Below, in pieces: positions 7,735-16,032 of a stretch of 64,000 nt of DNA. The notes beneath the pieces were generated by a model, which worked only from the letters and a program-made list of their open reading frames with translations, did not search any database and was not told the DNA's origin. Position 1 is the first letter of the stretch, and the number at the start of each line of letters is the position of its first letter. The stretch is from Pseudomonadota bacterium (lineage in GTDB: Bacteria > Pseudomonadota > Gammaproteobacteria > Xanthomonadales > Wenzhouxiangellaceae). The position numbers and the translations under genes were made by a program. The stretch spans positions 930,001 to 994,000 of the forward strand of contig CP053448.1 of assembly GCA_013285445.1 (NCBI GenBank), in the 5' to 3' direction.

Positions 7735-8190
7735 CTACTCGCGCACGTCGTAGATGCGCGGGTCGAGCTTGACGCGCGTGCCGTCGCCGCTGGCCAGCGT
7801 GACCGTATAGCCGTCCCAGGCGCCGTGGTGGCCCGATGGCACGTTGGAGGCATCAATCTTGATCTTGTCGCTCAGTTCGATATCGGCATTGGGCGCCGGG
7901 TCGAAGGCGATACCGGGAATGTTCTCCTCGCCCAGGTTCCAGCGCACGATTTTGAAGCCCTGGCCGGTGTGATCCTTGACCTTGATCGTCCACGAGTCGT
8001 TCCGGTCGGACAGCTTGACCTCACCGGCCGGGCCGTCGTCGTCGCCCACCGGTTTGGCGCCAATCGTGTTATGGGCGTAATCGAAGGGATAGCCGCCAGT
8101 GAACATGTAGTAGTAGCCTGGCGTGTCCGTCGGCTGGTAGCCGCGGGGCTGGTCGGTGCGGATGTGCGCGAAGATTTTTCGGCCTGACAT
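7735..8190 (-). CDS. Unknown small soluble protein, first gene of the TIR/SLOG operon
   Basis: 151 residues, no signal peptide and no TM helix. The N-terminus is rich in Tyr/Pro/Gly (RGYQPTDTPGYYYMFTGGYP), and the rest looks like alternating beta-strands (VKLSDRNDSWTIKVKD, GFKIVRWNL, TVTLASGDGTRVKLD), suggesting a compact beta fold. I recognise no family. The ATG is preceded by CAAGGGCACTATCAC, with AAGG as a possible ribosome site. It lies 23 bp upstream of the TIR gene and is transcribed first. It may be a ligand-binding or regulatory component of the island, but that rests only on gene order. Confidence 0.7.
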   Translation of the reverse strand: MSGRKIFAHIRTDQPRGYQPTDTPGYYYMFTGGYPFDYAHNTIGAKPVGDDDGPAGEVKLSDRNDSWTIKVKDHTGQGFKIVRWNLGEENIPGIAFDPAPNADIELSDKIKIDASNVPSGHHGAWDGYTVTLASGDGTRVKLDPRIYDVRE

Positions 8191-8221
8191 GTGATAGTGC
8201 CCTTGTAAAGCCCCTTGAAAA

Positions 8222-8235
8222 GTGATCTATATCAA
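8222..8235 (-). promoter_or_regulatory. FNR/CRP-type palindrome upstream of the TIR/SLOG operon
   Basis: On the minus strand the site reads TTGAT-ATAG-ATCAC, nine of ten bases of the TTGAT-N4-ATCAA consensus of FNR/ANR-type regulators, and also close to half of a CRP site. It lies 32 bases before the start of the 7735-8190 gene, in an AT-rich stretch unlike the flanking DNA. The -35/-10 elements cannot be placed with confidence. The regulator is inferred from the motif only. Confidence 0.45.
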
Positions 8236-8415
8236 TTTTTGTTCGGCGAATATAGCACTATTCATCGCCGCGGCCCAGCGCTTCAGGGTGGCGAACGATG
8301 CAAGACGCGCGCTCGCCGCGGATGAGCTGGGGAAGTGTCCGGGGCGGTGTCCATGCAAGAGGTGATCCAGGCAAGACATGACTTCTGGCCGGTGCGCAGG
8401 GATTGGGAGGCAAGT

Positions 8416-10278
8416 ATGCTGCAGATCACCACCCACTGGCTCGGACGCACAATGAAGAAGATTCTTAAATGGGGCGGCTTCGGGCTCGCCGTCCTGATGC
8501 TGGCCGGCGGCCTGCTTTTTGCCAACTTCTGGTATTTCAAGCCGCTGTCGATTGACTGGTTCTATGCCCGGGCCTTTCTCAAGTTCAGCCTTCAGCAGCC
8601 TGAGATGCTGACTTCGCTGCGCTTTCTCGACCAGTTCGGAATTCGCGGCCACAACGCCGAGCTGGGCGACGCCTCGCCCGAGGCCGGCGAGGAAATGCTG
8701 GCCTACTGGCGCGACGAATACGAGACGTTCAAGCGCTATGACCGTTCGGATTACGAAGGCCAGGCGCTGCTCTCCTATGACGTGTTCGATTTCTTCATGT
8801 CGAACCAGATGGCCGACGCCGACCGCTGGCGTTTTCACAACTTCCCGGTCAATCAGCTCTTCGGCGTGCAGAGCAATCTGCCGGACTTCATGGTGCAGCA
8901 GCACATGGTCGAGGATGAGCTGGGTGCCGAGCACTACATCTCGCGCCTGAACCGGTTCGACGAGAAGTTCCAAGGCGTACTCGAGGGCCTGCGAATCCGC
9001 GAGGAACGGCGCATCCTGCCACCGTCCTTTGCCGTGACCAAGGTCATCGACCAGGTCGATGGTTTTCTCGAAAGCGCGCCCGAGGCGCACCTGCTGGTGG
9101 TCAATCTCGACGAAAAGATGGACGATATCGACGCATCAGAGCTCGATCCGGCCCGCCGCGACGAACTGCGCGAGGCGGCGGTTGCGGCCGTGGAGCAGTC
9201 GGTCTACCCGGCCTACGAGGGCTTGCTGGCCTACCTGCGCGAGCTCGAGCCGAAGGCCGATTCCAATGGCGGTGTCTGGCGCCTGCCCGACGGCGATGCG
9301 TTCTACCGACAGGCCATCCGGCAGCATACGACCACCGAGATGAGCGCCGAAGAGATCCACGCAATCGGCTTGCGCGAAGTCGAGCGGATCGGCGGCGAGA
9401 TGGACGCCATCCTGCGCACCGAAGGCCTGACTGAGGGCACCATCGGTGAGCGCGTGCAACAGCTGGCCCGACGCCCGGATCAGCTCTACCCGGACACCGA
9501 GGCAGGTCGTGAGCAGATTCTGGCCGACTACCAGAAGATTCTCGACGAGATCGACCCGGCCATGAACGAATACTTCAACCTGCGCCCCGAAACCGGGGTG
9601 GAGGTCAAGCGCGTGCCTGAATTCTCCGAGGAGACTACCGCCGGCGCCTACTACCAGCGCCCGTCGCTCGACGGCAAGCGCAAGGGCGCTTTCTTCGTCA
9701 ATCTGCGCGACGTCTCCGAGATCCCGAAGTTCGGGATGCGCACGCTGGCCTACCACGAGGGCATCCCCGGGCATCACTTCCAGATCGCGATCACCCAGCA
9801 GCTCGAGGACATTCCGATGTTCCGCCGCCTGGTGCCCTTTACCGCCTACTCCGAGGGCTGGGCGCTTTATGCCGAGCGCCTGGCCTGGGAAATCGGTTTC
9901 CAGGACGACCCGCTCGACAACCTGGGACGACTCCAGGCCGAGATGTTCCGCGCGGTGCGGCTGGTGGTCGACACGGGCATGCACCACAAGCGCTGGAGCC
10001 GTGAGGACGCCATCGACTACATGCTGGCCCACACCGGTATGGGCGAAGGCGAGGTCGAGGCCGAGATCGAGCGCTACCTGGTCATGCCGGGCCAGGCCCT
10101 GTCCTACAAAGTGGGTATGATGAAAATCCTGGAGTTGCGCGAGCGGGCGAAACGGGAACTGGGTGAGGACTTCAGCCTGCCCGAATTTCACGATCAGATT
10201 CTGCGCAACGGCGCCCTGCCATTGACCCTGCTCGAGCAGGTCGTCAACGACTGGATCGAGCGCAAGCGCACGGCATGA
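8416..10278 (+). CDS. DUF885 family protein, zinc-peptidase-like, membrane-anchored
   Basis: About 620 residues. A short positive N-terminus and a hydrophobic segment (FGLAVLMLAGGLLF) act as a signal anchor, placing the body in the periplasm. Residues 447-454 read HEGIPGHH, the HExxxGHH signature of the DUF885 family, and E-G-W-A-L-Y-A-E-R follows about 35 residues later as the usual third part of the metal site. DUF885 proteins are thought to be zinc-dependent peptidases; substrates are unknown. The start at 8416 has GGGAGG 5 bases upstream; ATG 8452 (MKKILKWGG) is the alternative and fits homologues' N-termini. Upstream is the TIR operon promoter, divergent. Confidence 0.88.
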   Translation: MLQITTHWLGRTMKKILKWGGFGLAVLMLAGGLLFANFWYFKPLSIDWFYARAFLKFSLQQPEMLTSLRFLDQFGIRGHNAELGDASPEAGEEMLAYWRDEYETFKRYDRSDYEGQALLSYDVFDFFMSNQMADADRWRFHNFPVNQLFGVQSNLPDFMVQQHMVEDELGAEHYISRLNRFDEKFQGVLEGLRIREERRILPPSFAVTKVIDQVDGFLESAPEAHLLVVNLDEKMDDIDASELDPARRDELREAAVAAVEQSVYPAYEGLLAYLRELEPKADSNGGVWRLPDGDAFYRQAIRQHTTTEMSAEEIHAIGLREVERIGGEMDAILRTEGLTEGTIGERVQQLARRPDQLYPDTEAGREQILADYQKILDEIDPAMNEYFNLRPETGVEVKRVPEFSEETTAGAYYQRPSLDGKRKGAFFVNLRDVSEIPKFGMRTLAYHEGIPGHHFQIAITQQLEDIPMFRRLVPFTAYSEGWALYAERLAWEIGFQDDPLDNLGRLQAEMFRAVRLVVDTGMHHKRWSREDAIDYMLAHTGMGEGEVEAEIERYLVMPGQALSYKVGMMKILELRERAKRELGEDFSLPEFHDQILRNGALPLTLLEQVVNDWIERKRTA

Positions 10279-10566
10279 CAATCTTCAACCACCGCTCACC
10301 CCATCGCGTCTGAAGCCGGATCGCTTTCACGGAGCGACTGTACCCGACAGCCTCTGACGGACCTGGATCACAACCTCGAGGGAAGGTGTTGGGGGCTTGA
10401 CCAGGGTCGCGTCGGACACGACCTCAAGTCCGCTTTGATGGTCTTGTGCCTATTGGTCAGCCCGTTGTCCTGATCTGCGCCTGGCGGCCAGAGCGGTTCC
10501 ATGTCCCGGGTTGATCTGGGACAGTGCGCTACTGGTCGTTTCGAGGTAGCGGCTCATGGCCGGTAA
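10279..10566. other. Intergenic stretch before the UbiB remnant
   Basis: No gene is supported here. Frames are short and lack ribosome sites. The DNA may be the ruins of the missing N-terminal part of ubiB, but no recognisable kinase motif was found when read in any frame. Confidence 0.4.
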
Positions 10567-11085
10567 GTCACGCAGCTTCGCCATCACCACCTGGTGCTCC
10601 CGGCCGACCTCGTGCTGATGTTCAAGGCCTTCATCACCATGGAAGGAATGGGCCGCTCGCTCGACCCGGACTTCGACATGGCCGGAGAGGCCGCGCCGGT
10701 TCTCGAAAGCGTGCTGCGCCGCCACTACTCTCCCTTGAATGTCGCCCGCCGCATGCAGGACGGCCTGGTCCAGACGCTGCGCCTGCTCGGCGGCCTGCCC
10801 GACGACCTCAGCCGGCTGCTGCGCAGGGCGCGTCGCGGCCGCATCGAGGTGCATGTCGACATCAAGGAGCTGCACGAGGTGTCGCTGCGGGTGGACAAGG
10901 CCGCCAGCCGACTGACCCTGGGCATCGTCACCGCGGCCCTGATCATCGGCTCGGCCATCGTGCTCAACGTGCAGAGTGGCGACCAGGCCTTCGGCCTGCC
11001 GCTGCTGGGCCTGCTCGGCTTCATCGGCGCGGCGATCGGCGGCGTGTGGCTGCTGATCTCGATCTGGCGCAGCGGGCGCGGGTGA
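10567..11085 (+). pseudogene. C-terminal remnant of a UbiB/ABC1-type kinase-like protein
   Basis: The frame from 10567 reads Q-L-R-H-H-H-L-V-L-P-A-D-L-V-L-M-F-K-A-F, then M-E-G-M-G-R-S-L-D-P-D-F-D, the conserved segment after the kinase core of UbiB/AarF proteins. It ends with two TM helices, LTLGIVTAALIIGSAIVL and LPLLGLLGFIGAAIGG, as UbiB does. UbiB is about 550 residues and needed for ubiquinone synthesis; only about 170 are left. An in-frame TAA lies at 10564-10566 and the ATP-binding core is absent, so the gene is broken. A GTG at 10594 could still start a 163-residue membrane peptide. Another full ubiB must exist elsewhere if the pathway is active. Confidence 0.75.
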
Positions 11086-11148
11086 GCCGCAATTGACGCT
11101 TTTCGCCGGGTCGGCTACCGTGCTATCCAGTTCGCCGGGGAGTGCCCC

Positions 11149-11532
11149 ATGAATCCAGAGAAAGTCATTTTCGGCTTCTTCATCCTGCTTGCGCTGACGC
11201 TGAACTTCGGGTTTTTCGTCGGCGAGATCGACAATCCGGATCATCACAACGCCTACGAACTGTTCGCGGCCATCGTCGTGAGCCTGATCGCAACCGTGAT
11301 GAAGCTCGGCGAGCGCACGCAGATCGGCGCGGTGCTGCTCGCATCGAGCCTGGTCGCGGATCTGCAGCTGATTGCGGCGGCCCTGGTCTGGGTCATGGCG
11401 GTGCACGTCAGCGGGGCCGGACTCACGCCGGCCGTGATGGCCAGCGTCGTTTCGCTCTCAGGCGGGGCCTTGCTGGCCAATATCGTCTCCACCGTCGTGG
11501 TGTTGATCGAGACCAGCCGCTTCCGCCGCTGA
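11149..11532 (+). CDS. Small membrane protein paired with the potassium channel gene
   Basis: 127 residues with a good ribosome site (GGGGAG, 6 bases before ATG). Three to four hydrophobic helices: VIFGFFILLALTLNFGFFVG, YELFAAIVVSLIATVM, an L-A-S-S-L-V-A-D-L-Q-L-I segment and LLANIVSTVVVLIE. The motif G-E-I-D-N-P-D-H-H-N between helices is charged and could face a channel mouth. It ends 7 bp before the start of the RCK channel gene, so the two are almost certainly one operon and the small protein may be an accessory subunit. It may correspond to a DUF6394-type protein, but I am not sure. Confidence 0.72.
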   Translation: MNPEKVIFGFFILLALTLNFGFFVGEIDNPDHHNAYELFAAIVVSLIATVMKLGERTQIGAVLLASSLVADLQLIAAALVWVMAVHVSGAGLTPAVMASVVSLSGGALLANIVSTVVVLIETSRFRR

Positions 11533-11539
11533 GCCGAAC

Positions 11540-13225
11540 ATGCCGCTGTCCCTGCTGCTCGAGCGAATGCGGATTCCGCTGATCATCCTGATCGGCGTCT
11601 ACGCCCTGGCCACTGTCGGCTTCACACTGATTCCGGGATACGACGAAAACGGCAATGCCTGGACGATGGATTTCCTGCACGCCTTCTATGTCGTCAGCTA
11701 CACCGGCAGCACCATCGGTTTCGGCGAGATTCCCGCCGAATTCAGCGACGCCCAGCGGCTGTGGACGATCGTCTGCATGTACATGACGGTGTTCGCCTGG
11801 CTGTTCGCCATCGGCAGCCTGGTGGCCCTGGCGCGTGACGAGAACTTCCACGAGGTCCTGCGTCGGCGGCGGCTCAGTCGGGCCGTTGCCTCGATCGGCG
11901 AGCCGTTCTACATCGTCTGCGGCTACGGTGGTGCCGGCCGCAAGCTGGTCGACGACCTGATCGGCAGCGGCCGTCGCGTGGTCGTGGTGGAACGATCGCA
12001 AGTGGCCATCCGCGAACTCGAGCTGCGCGATTACCACGTCGAGGTCCCGGGTTTTCGGCTCGATGCCTCGATTCCCGACAACCTGCGCTCTGCCGGCCTG
12101 CAGCATCGCTGGTGTTCGGGGCTGCTGGCAATGACCGACAAAGACAGTATCAACGTCAAGATCGCGCTGGCCGGTCGCCTGCTCAATCAGCAGCTGGGCG
12201 TGGTGGCCCGCGCCGAGAGCGCGGCAGCCGCGCGCAATCTCGCGTCTTTCGAAACCGGCTTCGTCATTCGCCCCGCCGAGGAGTTCGCCCGCCGCGTCAC
12301 GCTGGCGATCACGCGCCCGGACGCTTACCGGCTCTACGACCGGCTGACCGAGTCGGGGGCGCCGCAGCGCTGGGAACCGGGCGGTGATCTCGACGGTACC
12401 TGGATCGTCTGCGGCCAGGACGACTACGGCCGCCTGCTGACCAACCGGCTGCGCGAGGCCGGTCTAAAGTTGCGCATCATCGCCACCGAGCCCCCGGAGG
12501 ACGGCTGGCCCGATGACAGCGTGGCCGGCAGGAGCGCAGAGGGCGATGTGCTCGAGAGCGCCGGGATCGGCGAGGCCACCGGCCTGGTCGCAACCCACGA
12601 CAGCGACGCCGAGAACCTTTCGACCATCATGACCGCACGCAGGCTCAATCCCGATCTGGTCGTCATCGCGCGCGAGAATCATCTGCACAATCGCGATCTG
12701 TTCGAGGAAGCCGGTACCCACCTGGCCAGCTCGGTCAGCGGCATGGTGGCCGCCGCCGCGCGGCCGGTGCTCGAAGCCTCGCTGGTGCCGGAGTTCATCG
12801 AGCTCTGCCTGGGCCGCGACGAGGCCTGGAACCGCCAGGTGCTCGAATGCCTGCACGAGCGCACGGGCGACGGTCGCCTGCAGTACTGGAGTAGCCGCGT
12901 GAGCGAGAAGCGCACGCCGCCCCTGGCCGCCGCGGTCAAATCCGGCCACGAGTTCACCGTGGGCATGCTGACTCTCGATCCGCGCGATCGTCATCGCCAC
13001 CTCGAGGCCGTGGTGCTGATGATCATTCGCGACGGCGAGCCGTTGCCGCTGCCCGACGACGACGAGCCGCTGGAGATGGGTGACCGGATCCTGTTCTGCG
13101 GCAGCCCGCGCTCGGCCGACCTGATCTGGGCAGTCGCGGTGGATCACGATGTCGTCCACTACCTGCAGACCGGCCAGCCGAGCCTGGTTCGCCGGCCCTG
13201 GTGGCGCAAGGCTGTTTCTTCCTGA
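11540..13225 (+). CDS. Two-TM potassium channel with two RCK (TrkA-N) domains
   Basis: 561 residues. Helix 1 (IPLIILIGVYALATVGFTLI), then a pore loop with selectivity filter T-I-G-F-G-E (58-63), then helix 2 (about 74-95). After this come cytoplasmic RCK domains: the first begins FYIVCGYGGAGRKL (124-136), a Rossmann motif, and the second begins near W-I-V-C-G-Q-D-D-Y-G-R-L-L. A third C-terminal TrkA-C-like region follows (D-R-I-L-F-C-G-S). The protein probably regulates potassium flow by nucleotide or cation binding to the RCK ring. It follows the small membrane protein by 7 bp and is 29 bp before the decarboxylase. Confidence 0.9.
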   Translation: MPLSLLLERMRIPLIILIGVYALATVGFTLIPGYDENGNAWTMDFLHAFYVVSYTGSTIGFGEIPAEFSDAQRLWTIVCMYMTVFAWLFAIGSLVALARDENFHEVLRRRRLSRAVASIGEPFYIVCGYGGAGRKLVDDLIGSGRRVVVVERSQVAIRELELRDYHVEVPGFRLDASIPDNLRSAGLQHRWCSGLLAMTDKDSINVKIALAGRLLNQQLGVVARAESAAAARNLASFETGFVIRPAEEFARRVTLAITRPDAYRLYDRLTESGAPQRWEPGGDLDGTWIVCGQDDYGRLLTNRLREAGLKLRIIATEPPEDGWPDDSVAGRSAEGDVLESAGIGEATGLVATHDSDAENLSTIMTARRLNPDLVVIARENHLHNRDLFEEAGTHLASSVSGMVAAAARPVLEASLVPEFIELCLGRDEAWNRQVLECLHERTGDGRLQYWSSRVSEKRTPPLAAAVKSGHEFTVGMLTLDPRDRHRHLEAVVLMIIRDGEPLPLPDDDEPLEMGDRILFCGSPRSADLIWAVAVDHDVVHYLQTGQPSLVRRPWWRKAVSS

Positions 13226-13254
13226 GTCATCAATCGCCCGGAGAAACTTCGCGA

Positions 13255-14676
13255 ATGGACAGCAGCGAGTTCCGACGCCACGCCCACGACCTGGTCGACT
13301 GGATGGCCGACTATCTCGATTCGATCGAGGACCGGCCGGTCAGGGCGCAGGTGGGGCCGGGCGAGGTCGCCGCACGGCTGCCGGCGAACGGACCGGATAC
13401 CGGCGAGGCCATGCAAGAGATCATCGAGGATTTCAGGGCCACCATCCTGCCGGGCATGACCCACTGGCAGCACCCGATGTTCATGGGCTACTTCCCGGCC
13501 AACAGTTCGGCCCCGTCGGTGCTGGCCGAAATGCTCACCGCGACCCTGGGGGCCCAGTGCATGAGCTGGGAGACCTCGCCGGCGGCCGCCGAGCTGGAAG
13601 GGCGGGTCATGGACTGGCTGCGCCAGTGGCTGGGCCTGCCCGAAGCCTTCGAAGGCGTGATCCAGGACACCGCGTCGACCGCCACGCTCTGCGCCCTGCT
13701 GAGCGCGCGCGAGCGCGCCAGCGACTTCGCGATCAACGCGCGCGGCTTTGCCGGGGAGCGCTTTGCCGTCTATTGTTCGGCCGAGGCCCATTCCTCGATT
13801 GAAAAGGATGTGCGCATCGCCGGGTTTGGCTCGGCGGCGCTGCGCAAGATCCCGGTCGATGCCGACTTCGCAATGCAGCCGCAGGCACTGGCCGAGCAAA
13901 TCGGCGCCGACCTGGCCGAGGGCGTCACGCCGCTGTGCGTGATCGCTGCCCTGGGCACGACCAGCTCGACCGCCATCGACCCGATTGATGCGATTGGCGA
14001 GATCTGCGCACGACACGGGGTCTGGTTGCACGTCGATGCGGCTTATGCCGGAACGGCCCTGCTGCTGCCGGAATTTCGCTGGATGCTTGGCTCGGCCGAG
14101 CACGTCGATTCCTTCGTCGTCAATCCGCACAAGTGGATGGCGACCAATTTCGACTGCAGCGCCTACTTCGTTCGCGATGCCGAAGCGCTTGTCCGGACCT
14201 TCGAGATCCAGCCCGAGTACTTGAAGACCCGCGCCGACACGCAGGTGCGCAACTACCGCGACTGGGGCATCCAGCTCGGCCGTCGCTTCCGCGCGCTCAA
14301 GCTATGGTTCGTGATGCGCTCGTTCGGCCTGCAAGGCCTGCAGGCCATGCTTCGTAGCCATATCGAGCTTGGCCAGTGGCTGGCTGCCCAGGTTGACGCC
14401 CACCCCGACTTCGAGCGCCTGGCGCCGGCGCCGCTCAACTGCGTGTGCTTTCGCTGGCTGCCGCCCGGCCATGAGGACGAGCAAACCATCGAGCGGGCCA
14501 ACCGCCGCCTCCTGGCCGAAATCCAGGACAGCGGCCGGCTGTATCTCACGCATACCCGCCTGGCCGGGCGTTATGCGATTCGTGTCGTTCCCGGTCAGAC
14601 GCGCGTCGAGCGTCGCCACGTCGGCGCCGCCTGGCGGCTGCTCACCGAAACGGCGGCCTCGCTGGCCGATGGCTGA
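13255..14676 (+). CDS. PLP-dependent aromatic-L-amino-acid decarboxylase family
   Basis: 473 residues starting at ATG 13255 (GGAGA about 10 bases upstream). Group II decarboxylase layout: H-W-Q-H-P-M-F-M-G-Y-F and S-W-E-T-S-P-A-A-x-E-L-E at the N-terminal half, a V-H-V-D-A-A-Y-A-G region with the PLP-contacting Asp, and N-P-H-K-W with lysine at residue 293 forming the Schiff base. It should decarboxylate an aromatic amino acid (Phe, Tyr, Trp or DOPA); substrate cannot be told from sequence. It lies 29 bp after the channel gene and ends 3 bp from the convergent antiporter gene. Confidence 0.92.
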   Translation: MDSSEFRRHAHDLVDWMADYLDSIEDRPVRAQVGPGEVAARLPANGPDTGEAMQEIIEDFRATILPGMTHWQHPMFMGYFPANSSAPSVLAEMLTATLGAQCMSWETSPAAAELEGRVMDWLRQWLGLPEAFEGVIQDTASTATLCALLSARERASDFAINARGFAGERFAVYCSAEAHSSIEKDVRIAGFGSAALRKIPVDADFAMQPQALAEQIGADLAEGVTPLCVIAALGTTSSTAIDPIDAIGEICARHGVWLHVDAAYAGTALLLPEFRWMLGSAEHVDSFVVNPHKWMATNFDCSAYFVRDAEALVRTFEIQPEYLKTRADTQVRNYRDWGIQLGRRFRALKLWFVMRSFGLQGLQAMLRSHIELGQWLAAQVDAHPDFERLAPAPLNCVCFRWLPPGHEDEQTIERANRRLLAEIQDSGRLYLTHTRLAGRYAIRVVPGQTRVERRHVGAAWRLLTETAASLADG

Positions 14677-14679
14677 AGG

Positions 14680-15849
14680 TCAGTCCTTGCGCAGTTCCTC
14701 GCGCACCGCCAGCGGACTGGGCAGGCGGATGATGATGACGTAGGTCGACACCATGAAGGTGAGGATGGTGGCCGCCTGGACGATGTAGGACGCCTGCTCG
14801 GTCATCATGCCGCTTTGCAGACCGACGATCGCCACCAGCAGCGAGAACTCGCTGATTTGTCCGAGCCTGAGCCCGATCTCGCGGGCGACTTTCGGGCGCT
14901 CTTTCTGCCGCGACAGGATGAAACCGAAGGCCCAGGGTTTGAGCAGCAGCATGGCCGCAGCCAGGGTGATGGCCGGCACGATGACCTCGGGCAGCATGCC
15001 CATGTTGAAGCCCGCGCCCAGGGCGACGAAGAAAATGATCAGAAAGAAGTCCCTGAGCGGCTTGAGCGTTTCGGCGATGAAGCGCGAAACGGGGTTGGTG
15101 GCGATGCTCACGCCGGCCAGAAATGCGGCGATCTCGTAGGACAGGCCGATGAGGTTGCCGATCCAGGCGATCGCCAGGCACCAGCCGATGGCCAGCAGGA
15201 AGATGTATTCCTGGATGCGGTCAAAGCGCTGCATCAGCGGCATCAGCGCGTAGCGGGCGAAGAAGAACGAGCCCAGGAACAGCAGCGGGGCGCTCAGCAG
15301 CAGGATGCCGACGTCGAAGACCGGGTTGGCGCTGTCGGCAAAGCCCTGGATGAACAGGATCAGGGCGATGGCGATGATGTCCTGGAGCAGCAGCACCGCC
15401 ACGATGACCACGCCCATGCGCTGGTGGTGCAGGGTCGAGGTCGGCAGCAGCTTGAGGCCGATGATGGTGCTCGAGAACATCACGGCCGCACCCACCAGCA
15501 CCGCCTGCAGCCATTCCAGTCCGAACGCCAGCCCGATGCCGGTGCCGACCAGCGCGAACAGCAGGCAGGTCATCGCCGTGACCAGCACGGCCTCGCGCAG
15601 CATCTGCAGCAGTTCGCGTGGTTCGAGATTCAGGCCGAGCAGGAACAGCAGGAAGATGATGCCGACCTCGGCCATGCCGTCGATCGTTTCGCTGTCGCCG
15701 GCCAGCCCCAGGCCCCAGGGGCCGATGATCACACCGAGGATGATATAGGCCACGGGCAGGGCCTGGCGGGCATACAGCGCAACCGTGGCGATTGCGGCCG
15801 CACCGGTGAAGATCAGAAACAGCGATTGGATGAAGGCATCGGCATGCAT
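14680..15849 (-). CDS. CPA2-family cation:proton antiporter (KefB/RosB-like membrane part)
   Basis: 389 residues with about 12-13 hydrophobic helices and the CPA2 pattern: F-L-L-F-L-L-G-L-N-L-E (helix 3), F-S-S-T-I-I-G-L-K-L-L and D-I-I-A-I-A-L-I near mid-protein, where the Gln-Asp pair (LLLQDIIA) holds the expected ion-binding aspartate. No cytosolic RCK/TrkA domain is attached, unlike KefB/KefC. It would exchange Na+ or K+ for H+ across the inner membrane. ATG 15849 is chosen; TTG 15873 would add 8 residues. Next to the channel operon, it adds to an ion-homeostasis theme. Confidence 0.9.
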   Translation of the reverse strand: MHADAFIQSLFLIFTGAAAIATVALYARQALPVAYIILGVIIGPWGLGLAGDSETIDGMAEVGIIFLLFLLGLNLEPRELLQMLREAVLVTAMTCLLFALVGTGIGLAFGLEWLQAVLVGAAVMFSSTIIGLKLLPTSTLHHQRMGVVIVAVLLLQDIIAIALILFIQGFADSANPVFDVGILLLSAPLLFLGSFFFARYALMPLMQRFDRIQEYIFLLAIGWCLAIAWIGNLIGLSYEIAAFLAGVSIATNPVSRFIAETLKPLRDFFLIIFFVALGAGFNMGMLPEVIVPAITLAAAMLLLKPWAFGFILSRQKERPKVAREIGLRLGQISEFSLLVAIVGLQSGMMTEQASYIVQAATILTFMVSTYVIIIRLPSPLAVREELRKD

Positions 15850-16032
15850 ACGGCGCGAATTCAGGATAGCCAAGTCGAGTATAGAACAAGAATGTGCCGA
15901 CCCTGCACGACGGGCAGCGCCGGGTCGGGGCCAGCAGATGCTGACATCACCCTCCGGCAGCAGGCAGAGCCCGGTGACCGAGCCGCTATCGAAGGCCTGA
16001 TACCAGGCGCCCGGGTTGCGCCATAGCTGGAC

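Noticed and set aside
10450..11406. 318-residue minus-strand frame over the UbiB remnant
   Set aside because: Plus strand carries clear UbiB and membrane signals. A short end part near 10450-10550 looked like a possible gene tail but no family could be named.
14815..16026. 403-residue plus-strand frame over the antiporter gene
   Set aside because: Extremely Gln/Asp-rich; shadow of a hydrophobic protein.
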